A stretch of 12,614 nucleotides of DNA, taken from contig CAUZSH010000063.1 of the NCBI GenBank assembly GCA_963582935.1, positions 1 to 12,614 of the forward strand, read 5' to 3'. Of the stretch, positions 1-6,936 are shown piece after piece (within the stretch, counting starts at the first letter, position 1; each line of letters begins with the position of its first letter). Made by a program: the position numbers and the translations under genes. The notes beneath the pieces were generated by a model, which saw only the letters and a list, made by a program, of their open reading frames with translations, searched no databases and was not told the DNA's origin. Origin of the DNA: CAUZSH01 sp963582935 (GTDB lineage Bacteria > Pseudomonadota > Gammaproteobacteria > Francisellales > Francisellaceae).

Positions 1-159
1 AACAATAATCAATAATAAAATGAGCGCTGTTATCAACAACGTTTTCTCATCTGCAGCAATGGATCCTTTCGGATCAAGAACTAACATCTTACAACCACTA
101 AGCAAAGCAACCATAGCAATGGTAAAGACAGAATAGATAATATGACGAGTTTTAATCAT
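1..159 (-). CDS. cyoA: Cytochrome bo quinol oxidase subunit II, N-terminal part (runs off left edge)
   Basis: Only the first 53 codons are inside the window. The protein begins MIKTRHIIYSVFTIAM and has a short hydrophobic signal ending in a lipobox, LLSGC, with C23 as the likely lipidated cysteine. This is followed by LDPKGSIAADEKTLL and the start of a transmembrane helix. The LSGC...LDPKG.I sequence, with a helix directly after, is the hallmark of CyoA, the periplasm-facing lipoprotein subunit of the bo3 ubiquinol oxidase in the inner membrane. The rest of the cyo operon should lie to the left. An in-frame ATG at 195 would add 12 residues, but it makes the signal's n-region too long, so the start at 159 is preferred. 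No strong Shine-Dalgarno is seen at either start. The gene is divergent from yajR. Confidence 0.85.
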   Translation of the reverse strand, partial: MIKTRHIIYSVFTIAMVALLSGCKMLVLDPKGSIAADEKTLLITALILLLIIV

Positions 160-301
160 GACATAAACTTGAGATGAAACAGCTAAGTTTTTCATCCTAA
201 CATATTCTTAAATCAAATTAATAGTATCCGGTTAATTTATTTTACTGCATACGAATAAACTGGTTATGTAGTAAACTCAGTGTTGATTATATAAAATTTT
301 C

Positions 302-331
302 TTGATTCACCTTACTTGATTTCGGTATAGT
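302..331 (+). promoter_or_regulatory. Putative sigma70 promoter of yajR
   Basis: TTGATT (302-307) and TATAGT (326-331) are separated by 18 bp and would start transcription near 338. That is downstream of the ATG at 334 but upstream of the ATG at 364, so if real it decides the yajR start in favour of 364. It lies in the divergent cyoA/yajR intergenic region. It is a match by eye only. Confidence 0.4.
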
Positions 332-363
332 GCATGCAATCATCTCTCACAGAAACTCACTCA

Positions 364-1707
364 ATGACTGCTTTAGAAAAGAAATCGACCTTCTCCTTGG
401 CCTCCATTTATTCCTTTAGGATGTTTGGTTTATTTATGATTCTGCCTATATTCACCCTATATGCACACCAAATTAAAGGTGCCACCGTATTATTAATTGG
501 GGTTGCATTAGGCATCTATGGATTAACGCAAGCCCTTTTGCAAATTGTATTTGGCATGAGCTCCGACCGACTCGGCAGAAAGCCGGTAATTATCTTTGGT
601 TTATTACTATTCATCATCGGAAGTATTGTTGCAGCGGAGTCTCAAACTATCTATGGCATCATTTTAGGTAGAGCCATTCAAGGCGCGGGTGCTATTGGAA
701 GTACATTGACTGCCATGGTAGCGGATACCACCCAAGAGGAAAACCGTATGAAGGCAATGTCCATAATTGGTATGACTATCGGCTTGTCTTTTATTGGCGC
801 CATGATATTAAGCCCCATTTTAAGCAGCTTCATTGGGCTATCTGGTATTTTTTGGCTCACCGCACTCTTGGGTTTTATCGGCATTATTATCATATTAACC
901 GTTGTGCCAACCTCTAATGAGCATCTCCTTCATCGAGACAGTGGAACCGTATCAAATCAAATGCTAAAGGTCATTACCACACCAGAGCTCGTAAGATTAA
1001 ATTATGGTATCTTTGCTTTACATGCAATCCTGACGGCTCTTTTCATTATCATCCCGGTGATACTCACTTCAACCGTTGACCTTAGACCAGACTTACAGTG
1101 GATCATATACTTGCCGGTACTTATTTTGTCCTTTGTCCTCATGCTCCCCTTCATTATCATTGCAGAAACAAAAAGAAAAATGAAACCTATTTTTGTGGGT
1201 GCAACAATTTTATTAACTATGACTCAAGTGCTGCTACTTGGTTTTCATCATAATATTATCTCGATTAGTTTTATTTTACTTTTGTTCTTTGCAACATTTA
1301 CTTTCTTGGAAGCATCTCTCCCATCTCTTGTATCTAAAATTGCCCCAGCTGGAAATAAAGGAACAGCCATGGGCATATATTCAAGCTTACAGTTTTTAGG
1401 CATTTTTGTTGGTGGTGTTTGTGGGGGAATCATTTATCATCACTTTGGCATGAATGGTATTTTTGTTTTTTGTGCCTTACTGGCCGCTTTATGGATACCT
1501 GTCTCTGCCTCAATGAAAAAGCCAAAACATTTGAGCTCTAAAGTCATCTCCTTGCCAAAAATAACTTCGGGAATCCAAGGTAAGCTAGCTTCCTTAAAAG
1601 GTGTTGCGGATATTATGGTATGTCCAGATGAGAATGTTGCCTATCTAAAAATTGATAAACTTCTCTTTGATGAAAAGGAACTGCAGTCTTTAATGAATCC
1701 AAGGTAA
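364..1707 (+). CDS. yajR: YajR-type MFS transporter with C-terminal YAM domain
   Basis: This is an inner-membrane major facilitator protein of 447 aa from the ATG at 364 (E. coli YajR is 454 aa). It opens SLASIYSFRMFGLFMILP, as YajR does. MFS motif A is GMSSDRLGRKP at about residues 64-74. The GRAIQGAGAIGS helix and the cytoplasmic loop ending in AETKRKMKPIFVG also follow YajR, and about twelve hydrophobic segments are visible. After the last helix a hydrophilic tail contains DIMVCPDENVAYLKIDK, matching the ferredoxin-like YAM domain that sets YajR apart from other drug:H+ antiporters. The transported substrate is unknown in the family. An in-frame ATG at 334 would add ten residues, but the candidate promoter overlaps it. 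The gene is transcribed alone, divergent from cyoA, with a convergent tRNA downstream. Confidence 0.9.
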   Translation: MTALEKKSTFSLASIYSFRMFGLFMILPIFTLYAHQIKGATVLLIGVALGIYGLTQALLQIVFGMSSDRLGRKPVIIFGLLLFIIGSIVAAESQTIYGIILGRAIQGAGAIGSTLTAMVADTTQEENRMKAMSIIGMTIGLSFIGAMILSPILSSFIGLSGIFWLTALLGFIGIIIILTVVPTSNEHLLHRDSGTVSNQMLKVITTPELVRLNYGIFALHAILTALFIIIPVILTSTVDLRPDLQWIIYLPVLILSFVLMLPFIIIAETKRKMKPIFVGATILLTMTQVLLLGFHHNIISISFILLLFFATFTFLEASLPSLVSKIAPAGNKGTAMGIYSSLQFLGIFVGGVCGGIIYHHFGMNGIFVFCALLAALWIPVSASMKKPKHLSSKVISLPKITSGIQGKLASLKGVADIMVCPDENVAYLKIDKLLFDEKELQSLMNPR

Positions 1708-1739
1708 AAATAAGACTTGGCTAAAAAACGATTGAATAA

Positions 1740-1815
1740 TGGTGGGCTGTCAGGGGATCGAACCCTGGACCTGCGGATTAAGAGTCCGATGCTCTACCGA
1801 TTGAGCTAACAACCC
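1740..1815 (-). tRNA. tRNA-Lys (anticodon CTT)
   Basis: Read on the minus strand this is a complete 76-nt cloverleaf including an encoded CCA end. The acceptor arm GGGTTGT pairs with ACAGCCC. The D arm is GCTC...GAGC. The anticodon loop CTCTTAA places CTT at positions 34-36, and the T arm is CAGGG TTCGATC CCCTG. The outermost anticodon-stem pair (T27-C43) looks mismatched; the other four pair. It decodes AAG. It is convergent with yajR, ending 33 nt from the yajR stop, and the decayed gene at 1938-2230 lies just upstream of it. No obvious consensus promoter was found. Confidence 0.95.
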
Positions 1816-1937
1816 AGATTCACTTATGAAAAAATATGACAGAGCTTAAAAATCACCTATTTCAAAAGCGGTTTTTAATGAAAGCAATCACTTTGACAGA
1901 GTCAATGTATATTGCGCCTTTAGGAAAGACGCTAAAT

Positions 1938-2230
1938 TCAAGTCAGTGGGATTTCTTCTTGCTTTTCTTTCATCAAATCAGAAGTCGTCATGTCTAGCCG
2001 TTTTGCTGTGTCTTCAATTGTTTTCTTTGTATCTGAATAATCAGCTCTCACATCATCACTGAAATTATATTGAATCATTAAATTTTTTCGCTTATCAGAG
2101 CCACCCTTCATAATAAGATCTGGGTTAAATTGATAGTAAGCGTCTCATGATCTACACCTAACAATCCAAAATATAGCCCGTCATACTTATAATCACATTC
2201 AACAAGTGGGTAGTTATCAGGTCCTATGTA
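1938..2230 (-). pseudogene. Decayed minus-strand gene of unknown function (frameshift, possible nonsense)
   Basis: Two open stretches on the minus strand read as one protein if a single base is restored near 2139-2148. The upstream frame gives YIGPDNYPLVECDYKYDG then LYFGLLGVDHET. The downstream frame continues YYQFNPDLIMKGGSDKRKN through a charged helical tail to MKEKQEEIPLT and a TGA at 1938-1940. The amino-acid make-up is protein-like on both sides of the shift, whereas the joining frame has a stop. Just before YIGP the same frame has a TAA (2231-2233), preceded by further open sequence (FSIILNGFY), suggesting a nonsense mutation and a longer original gene. I do not recognise the family. 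Only the last 57 codons, from an ATG at 2111, could be translated intact. The 1816-1937 stretch between it and the tRNA holds nothing else I can support. Confidence 0.5.
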
Positions 2231-2328
2231 TTAGTAAAAACCATTGAGGATTATTGAAAAATAGGCTATACCTTTAGGTGTCGTATATAAAAGAAAATAA
2301 TTTGTATAAACATAAACAAGGAAATTGT

Positions 2329-2523
2329 ATGAAAGTACTTAATATTGTGGCCTTATTTGTCACCATACTTGGTGCATTTAATTGGTTTTTAGTCTATGTG
2401 TTAGACTACAACTTAGTCTCTCATTTGGTTCACGGCTCTACTGCAAGAGTTTTCTATATTATAATTGGCGTTGCAAGCTTGTATTGCTTGAAGTTCTTAC
2501 CTGTCGTTTATAGACAGAAATAG
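2329..2523 (+). CDS. DUF378 family small membrane protein
   Basis: This 64-aa protein, starting MKVLNIVALFVTILGAFNWF, has two hydrophobic helices (about 4-24 and 41-57) joined by a short loop containing NLVSHLVHGS. The N-terminal pattern of a helix running into G.NW.LV, followed by NLV..L.G and a second helix with GVA.LY, is typical of the DUF378 (YuzA-like) family of bacterial inner-membrane proteins, whose function is unknown. The start at 2329 is chosen over upstream in-frame codons because AAGGA (2318-2322) is correctly spaced before it and the helix begins immediately. The gene stands alone. A weak stem CACC/GGTG (2526-2538) follows the stop but lacks a T run. Confidence 0.75.
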   Translation: MKVLNIVALFVTILGAFNWFLVYVLDYNLVSHLVHGSTARVFYIIIGVASLYCLKFLPVVYRQK

Positions 2524-2643
2524 GACACCTGTTGGGTGATAAAGATCATGGTTGTATGCCGACTTGGTATATGTTAGGTAGTTTTTAACTTTTAAATATA
2601 ACTATGAATTTCCATGTTCACAGAGAGAAAAGGAAAAAGAAAA

Positions 2644-2823
2644 ATGGCAGCGGTAGCAAATAATTTAAATCATGTATCAACCCCATCTGTTATTGGTGTT
2701 GTGGGGCGCAAAGCGCAGCAATTGTTTAATGCTTATATCTTATCCCTTTCAAAAGCTCTATTTATAAGCATGTGGGGACATGACCCTAAAGCTCAAGCAT
2801 ATACCATTGCTATGATGAAATAG
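2644..2823 (+). CDS. Hypothetical 59-aa microprotein, first of a tandem pair
   Basis: The start at ATG 2644 is chosen because an AGGA (2631-2634) in a purine-rich leader lies 9 nt upstream; an in-frame ATG at 2614 has no such site. The product begins MAAVANNLNHVSTPSVIG and contains NAYILSLSKALFISMWG before a polar end (HDPKAQAYTIAMMK). It has no signal peptide and no convincing transmembrane helix, though the middle could form an amphipathic helix. The family is not recognised. Its NAY-L-S-K...MWG stretch recurs in the ORF that starts 5 nt after its stop, which argues that both are real and related. A remote relation to DUF1127 (YjiS-like) small proteins is possible but not shown. Confidence 0.55.
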   Translation: MAAVANNLNHVSTPSVIGVVGRKAQQLFNAYILSLSKALFISMWGHDPKAQAYTIAMMK

Positions 2824-2828
2824 TGTTG

Positions 2829-2936
2829 ATGATGTCACGTTTATTTATAAAAATCAAAAAATCCTATAAAAAAATGGCCCTTAAAAATGCTTATTTAACT
2901 AAACGCCAAATGCACGTAGGTATGTGGGGCTTTTAA
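2829..2936 (+). CDS. Hypothetical 35-aa basic microprotein, second of a tandem pair
   Basis: The ORF opens with two consecutive ATGs (2829 and 2832), 5 nt after the stop of the preceding microprotein, and ends with TAA at 2934-2936. The product, about MMSRLFIKIKKSYKKM followed by NAYLTKRQMHVGMWGF, is strongly basic in its first half. It has no Shine-Dalgarno of its own, so translational coupling to the upstream ORF would be needed. The shared NAY...L(S/T)K...(V/I)(S/G)MWG pattern with its neighbour is the main support. The arrangement of an arginine/lysine-rich helix, then L(T/S)-R-Q and a terminal G-hydrophobic motif, faintly recalls DUF1127 proteins. At this length it could still be chance. 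Confidence 0.45.
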   Translation: MMSRLFIKIKKSYKKMALKNAYLTKRQMHVGMWGF

Positions 2937-3019
2937 ACATTAACCTATAGGGTACCTCTAGTCATAGAGTTCTCTGATCGGATACACTTAAGCAATACTA
3001 TTAATGACGAAACATTGTC

Positions 3020-4156
3020 ATGACTGAAGACATTCTAACCGTTAAAAAACGGATTGTGATTAAAATAGGATCGACCCTGTTAGTTAATTCTCATTATTGT
3101 CTTAAACTTGCATGGCTTAAAAGTCTTACTGCCGATATTGCATCATTAATCCAGTTAGGCAAGCAAGTCATTGTCGTTTCTTCGGGCTCCATTGCATTAG
3201 GACGCGCAAAACTACATTTTAAAGACAAACCATTGCAATTACCTGAAAAACAAGCTGCCGCTGCTGTGGGTCAAATTGAACTTGCGCGCGCGTATGAGCG
3301 TTTATTTGCAGACCAAGGAATTCTCGCTGCACAGGTTTTGCTCACATTAAGGGATAGCGAGGATCGTCGTAGTTACCTCAATGCAAAGAATACCTTAAAT
3401 ACGCTTTTAGAATTATCCGTTGTCCCTATTATCAATGAAAATGACACAGTTTCTACTGCCGAAATTCGTTATGGGGATAATGATCGTTTAGCGGCAAGGG
3501 TTGCGCAAATGGTGGAGGCAGATTGTTTGGTTCTACTTTCAGATATTGATGGTTTATATACGGCAAATCCAAACACTTGTGCAGACGCTAAATTCATCCC
3601 CATTGTTGAAAAAGTTGATGCCAAAATCGAAAAGATGGCAGGGGAAAGCCATACGAATGTTGGTTCAGGCGGAATGAAGACAAAAATTTCTGCCGCAAAA
3701 ATTGCCACAGCTTGTGGCGCTGAAATGATTATTTGTGATGGCAAGCAATGTGGACCCATTATAGCTCTAAGAAAAGGTGGCGTTTGTACTATTTTTAAAG
3801 CACAAACAACCCCACAAAAAGCGCGAAAAGGATGGATAGCACACCATCTTAACCCTGCGGGAAGTCTCGTTATTGACCAAGGTGCTGAAAAAGCCTTATG
3901 TAATGGCAAAAGCCTGTTAGCGGTGGGTGTGAAGCAAGTGCTTGGCTTATTTTTAAAAGGAGATGTTTTAAATATTCAAAATGAAGCAGGACAACCTATT
4001 GCGACAGGCGTTTCAAGCTATAGTGCTGAAGAGCTTACAAAAATAAAAGGACTGCATGGACGTGAAATTGAAGCGATTCTAAATTATTGTAGTGGGCAGC
4101 CCGTGATACATCGAAATAATCTAGTATTGATTAAGGATAAGCAAGATGGAAAATAA
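3020..4156 (+). CDS. proB: Glutamate 5-kinase
   Basis: This enzyme phosphorylates L-glutamate to gamma-glutamyl phosphate, the first committed step of proline synthesis, in the cytosol. The 378-aa length fits the two-domain form (E. coli 367 aa). The amino-acid-kinase domain shows RIVIKIGSTLL at the N terminus, VVSSGSIALGR, the glutamate site INENDTVSTAEI with GDNDRLAA, LLSDIDGLYTANP and the nucleotide loop GSGGMKTKI. A C-terminal PUA domain (about residues 280-370) follows, with AGSLVIDQGA and GVSSYSAEE. The kinase is normally feedback-inhibited by proline. The start at 3020 has only a weak ribosome site (GACGA). The stop overlaps proA by 11 nt, so the two are co-transcribed and probably translationally coupled. 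No clear promoter consensus was found in 2937-3019. Confidence 0.95.
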   Translation: MTEDILTVKKRIVIKIGSTLLVNSHYCLKLAWLKSLTADIASLIQLGKQVIVVSSGSIALGRAKLHFKDKPLQLPEKQAAAAVGQIELARAYERLFADQGILAAQVLLTLRDSEDRRSYLNAKNTLNTLLELSVVPIINENDTVSTAEIRYGDNDRLAARVAQMVEADCLVLLSDIDGLYTANPNTCADAKFIPIVEKVDAKIEKMAGESHTNVGSGGMKTKISAAKIATACGAEMIICDGKQCGPIIALRKGGVCTIFKAQTTPQKARKGWIAHHLNPAGSLVIDQGAEKALCNGKSLLAVGVKQVLGLFLKGDVLNIQNEAGQPIATGVSSYSAEELTKIKGLHGREIEAILNYCSGQPVIHRNNLVLIKDKQDGK

Positions 4157-5405
4157 AGATCGGGTTGTCCAGTTATGCCAAGATGCAAAGATCGCATCCA
4201 AATCATTAGCCCTTGCCTCAGAAGAACAAAAAAATAAGGCTTTGTTTGCGATGGCAGAGCATATTATGCAGCATCAGTCACAGATTATATCTGCTAATAC
4301 TCAAGATATGTCTTTGGCAAAACAAAAAGGATTGTCAGGTGCATTATTAGATCGTTTATGGTTAGATAAAAAACGGATAAAGGCGATGGCGGAAGGGTTG
4401 AAAGCGATTGTGAAGTTACCGGAACCGGTTGATAAAATTTTATCGCATTGGCAACAACCATCTGGACTCAAGATTTCTAAAGTAAGCGTGCCTATTGGCG
4501 TAATTGCAGTGATCTATGAGTCACGTCCAAATGTCACGGCAGATGCGGCTGGATTGTGCTTAAAGTCAGGTAATGCCGTGATTTTACGGGGTGGCTCTGA
4601 AAGTGCGTATTCTTCACGAGCTATTTTAAATTGTTTGAAACTTGGGCTAGAGCAAGCTGGTTTGCCAATACACGCTATCCAAATGTTGCCTAGCCAATCA
4701 CGAAATATGGTGACGGAGTTGATTCAACAGGATCAATATGTGGATGTGATTGTGCCGAGAGGGGGCAAAACATTGATCAAGGCGTTGACTGAAAAAAGTC
4801 GAATTCCGCTATTCAAACATTTGGAAGGGCTTTGTCATACTTATATTCATCAGGATGCTTTGGTTGAGAAAGCGGTGAACATTGTTTTAAATGCTAAAAT
4901 GCGGCGTACGGGTATTTGCGGCGCAACAGAAACGCTTTTGATTGATCGAAAAGTGATAAAAAGCCATTTCCCAAAAATAGTGGAAGCTTTGCTTGATGCG
5001 GGCTGTGAGGTGAGGCTTGATCAGATATTGAAAGGACACTATCCGAGTTTACCAACAGCGACGGTTGAAGACTGGTCAACAGAATATCTTGATGGAATTA
5101 TTTCGGTGAAAGTGGTGGAGAATTTAGAGGAAGCTTTGGCGCATATTAACCAATATAGCTCTCAGCATACGGACGCGATTGTGACGGAAAATGATGACGT
5201 AGTGGCGCGATTCTTAACCGAAGTAGATAGCGCTATTGTGATGCACAATACCTCAACACAATTTGCCGATGGTGGAGAATTTGGAATGGGTGCGGAAATT
5301 GGCATTTCTACAGGAAAATTACATGCTAGAGGTCCCGTAGGTGTTGAGCAATTAACCACTTTTAAGTATCAAGTAAGAAGTGAGGGAGCAGTACGCCCTG
5401 CCTAA
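4146..5405 (+). CDS. proA: Glutamate-5-semialdehyde dehydrogenase (gamma-glutamyl phosphate reductase)
   Basis: ProA reduces ProB's unstable product, gamma-glutamyl phosphate, to glutamate-5-semialdehyde with NADPH; the semialdehyde cyclises and is finished by ProC. The 419-aa length equals the family norm (E. coli 417). Recognisable motifs are IGVIAVIYESRPNVTADAA, the cofactor-region LCLKSGNAVILRGGSE, DVIVPRGGKTLIK, the nucleophile segment RRTGICGATETLL with catalytic Cys258, and the C-terminal GEFGMGAEIGISTGKLHARG followed by GVEQLTTFKY. The start lies inside the proB 3' end, 11 nt before its stop, with AAGGA-like purines just upstream (near 4133). The C terminus (RSEGAVRPA) is slightly longer than in E. 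coli. No strong terminator follows before the gltA promoter. Confidence 0.96.
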   Translation: MENKDRVVQLCQDAKIASKSLALASEEQKNKALFAMAEHIMQHQSQIISANTQDMSLAKQKGLSGALLDRLWLDKKRIKAMAEGLKAIVKLPEPVDKILSHWQQPSGLKISKVSVPIGVIAVIYESRPNVTADAAGLCLKSGNAVILRGGSESAYSSRAILNCLKLGLEQAGLPIHAIQMLPSQSRNMVTELIQQDQYVDVIVPRGGKTLIKALTEKSRIPLFKHLEGLCHTYIHQDALVEKAVNIVLNAKMRRTGICGATETLLIDRKVIKSHFPKIVEALLDAGCEVRLDQILKGHYPSLPTATVEDWSTEYLDGIISVKVVENLEEALAHINQYSSQHTDAIVTENDDVVARFLTEVDSAIVMHNTSTQFADGGEFGMGAEIGISTGKLHARGPVGVEQLTTFKYQVRSEGAVRPA

Positions 5406-5418
5406 CTGAAATGGAACA

Positions 5419-5448
5419 TTGACAAATTGCTAAAGATGCGCTTAAATT
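5419..5448 (+). promoter_or_regulatory. Putative sigma70 promoter of gltA
   Basis: A perfect -35 box TTGACA (5419-5424) is followed by TTAAAT/TAAATT (5442-5448) at 17-18 bp spacing, predicting a start near 5455 and a leader of roughly 75 nt. It lies 14 nt after the proA stop, so gltA can be expressed independently of proBA. It was identified by eye. Confidence 0.5.
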
Positions 5449-5532
5449 ATCGCATTGCATCAAAATGAAGGTACTTCGATAAAGGTGCATAAAGTTATTC
5501 AGATGAAGGCATTATTTTATAGGAGATAACCC

Positions 5533-6822
5533 ATGTCAAAAACTGCAAAACTAAGCATTCCAGAGCTTGGTATTGAACTCGATTTGCCCGTATATTCAGG
5601 TACTTTAGGTCCAGACACCGTCGATGTTTCATCACTAGTGAAATCTGGAATTTTTACCTATGACCCAGGCTTTATGTCTACCGCTGCTTGTGAGTCAGCC
5701 ATTACTTTTATTGATGGTGGAAAAGGGATTCTTTTGCATCGTGGTTATCCTATTGATCAATTAGCAGAAAATGCTTCTTTTATGGAAGTTTGTTATTTAT
5801 TAATTCATGGCGAGTTACCGAATAAAGAAGAATTGAATGACTTTGAATATCAAATCAAATACCACACACTATTACACGAGCAGTTAGTTAAATTCTTTGC
5901 CGGATTTCGACGAGATGCACATCCGATGGCGATTATGGTGGGTATTGTTGGCGCATTGTCTGCTTTTTATCATGATGATTTGAACTCTAAAGATCCTGAG
6001 AATCGTTTAACTTCTGCTTATCGTTTAATTGCAAAAATGCCAACCATTGCAGCAATGTGTTATAAGCACAGCATCGGCATGCCTTTTATGTATCCGAGAA
6101 ATGATTTAAGTTATGCGGGCAACTTCATGTATATGATGTTTGGAAACCCTTGTGAAGAATATATCCCGAATCCTGTTTATGTGGATGCGATGGATCGTAT
6201 TTTCACCTTGCATGCTGATCATGAACAAAATGCCTCCACCTCAACGGTTAGATTAGCAGGATCAACAGGGGCGAACCCATTTGCTTGTATTTCTTCAGGA
6301 ATTTCTGCTCTTTGGGGGCCTGCGCATGGTGGGGCAAATGAAGCTGTGATTAAGATGTTGGAAGAAATCGGCACGCCTGATAATGTGAACGCATTTGTTG
6401 CAAAAGCAAAAGATAAAAATGATCCTTTCCGTTTAATGGGCTTTGGTCACCGTGTTTATAAAAACTTTGACCCTCGTGCCAAAATCATGAAAGAATCCTG
6501 TGCTGAAGTATTAAAACAGACGGGTGATGCAGACAACCCATTACTGCAAATCGCCATGCGTCTTGAGACGATTGCACTTGAAGACCCGTACTTCATCGAG
6601 CGTAAACTTTACCCAAACGTTGACTTTTACTCTGGTATTATTTTGAAAGCTATTGGTATTCCAACAAGCATGTATACGGTAATTTTCGCGTTAGCAAGAA
6701 CTGTTGGTTGGATTTCGCATTGGATGGAAATGGTATCAGACCCTAAAGGTAGGATCAGTCGTCCACGTCAGCTTTATGTTGGCGAAGTGCAACGTGATTT
6801 GATCGAGATTTCAAAGCGTTAA
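5533..6822 (+). CDS. gltA: Citrate synthase (type II, hexameric class)
   Basis: This enzyme condenses acetyl-CoA with oxaloacetate to give citrate, the entry step of the TCA cycle, in the cytosol. The 429-aa length matches the gammaproteobacterial type II enzyme (E. coli 427). The catalytic triad is visible as His265 in WGPAHGGANEAV, His306 in MGFGHRVYKNFDPRA and Asp364 in PNVDFYSG. HADHEQNASTSTVRLAGS and the C-terminal RPRQLYVGEVQRD are further signatures. The N-terminal beta domain (LDLPVYSGTLGPDTVDV) is the extension found in the NADH-sensitive Gram-negative form, so allosteric NADH control is likely but not shown here. A strong AGGAG (5521-5525) lies 7 nt before the start. A dedicated promoter and a terminator bracket the gene as a single transcription unit. 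Confidence 0.97.
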   Translation: MSKTAKLSIPELGIELDLPVYSGTLGPDTVDVSSLVKSGIFTYDPGFMSTAACESAITFIDGGKGILLHRGYPIDQLAENASFMEVCYLLIHGELPNKEELNDFEYQIKYHTLLHEQLVKFFAGFRRDAHPMAIMVGIVGALSAFYHDDLNSKDPENRLTSAYRLIAKMPTIAAMCYKHSIGMPFMYPRNDLSYAGNFMYMMFGNPCEEYIPNPVYVDAMDRIFTLHADHEQNASTSTVRLAGSTGANPFACISSGISALWGPAHGGANEAVIKMLEEIGTPDNVNAFVAKAKDKNDPFRLMGFGHRVYKNFDPRAKIMKESCAEVLKQTGDADNPLLQIAMRLETIALEDPYFIERKLYPNVDFYSGIILKAIGIPTSMYTVIFALARTVGWISHWMEMVSDPKGRISRPRQLYVGEVQRDLIEISKR

Positions 6823-6852
6823 TTTGAATCAAAAATTTTGTTTTCTGTTATT

Positions 6853-6881
6853 AAAGCCCAGTCAGTGTATTGGGCTTTTTT
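6853..6881 (+). terminator. Rho-independent terminator after gltA
   Basis: An 8-bp perfect stem AAAGCCCA (6853-6860) / TGGGCTTT (6871-6878) with a 10-nt loop runs straight into a T tract (TTTTTTATTTT, starting inside the stem end). It lies 31 nt past the gltA stop and before the start of the next gene. Confidence 0.9.
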
Positions 6882-6936
6882 ATTTTAGTTTGATCTCGTA
6901 GTATAGGATAAAGAGATTCATTACCTATATTTAGTC

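Noticed and set aside
1893..1905. TTGAC-AGA-GTCAA dyad and TTGACA box near the tRNA
   Set aside because: The stem is only 5 bp, and the nearest -10-like TATATT is about 9 bp away, too close for a promoter. Nothing readable starts downstream on the plus strand.
2278..2328. Longer N terminus for the DUF378 protein from an upstream start
   Set aside because: The extra 17 residues are polar and lysine/asparagine-rich, and the AAGGA ribosome site points to the start at 2329.
2956..2969. CTCTA-GTCA-TAGAG stem between the microproteins and proB
   Set aside because: The stem is five AT-rich base pairs without a T tract. It is too weak to call a terminator or attenuator, although it lies in the right place.
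3469..3909. 146-codon open frame on the minus strand inside proB
   Set aside because: It lies wholly within the unambiguous glutamate 5-kinase gene and its translation is cysteine- and proline-rich with no motif. It is an antisense shadow.
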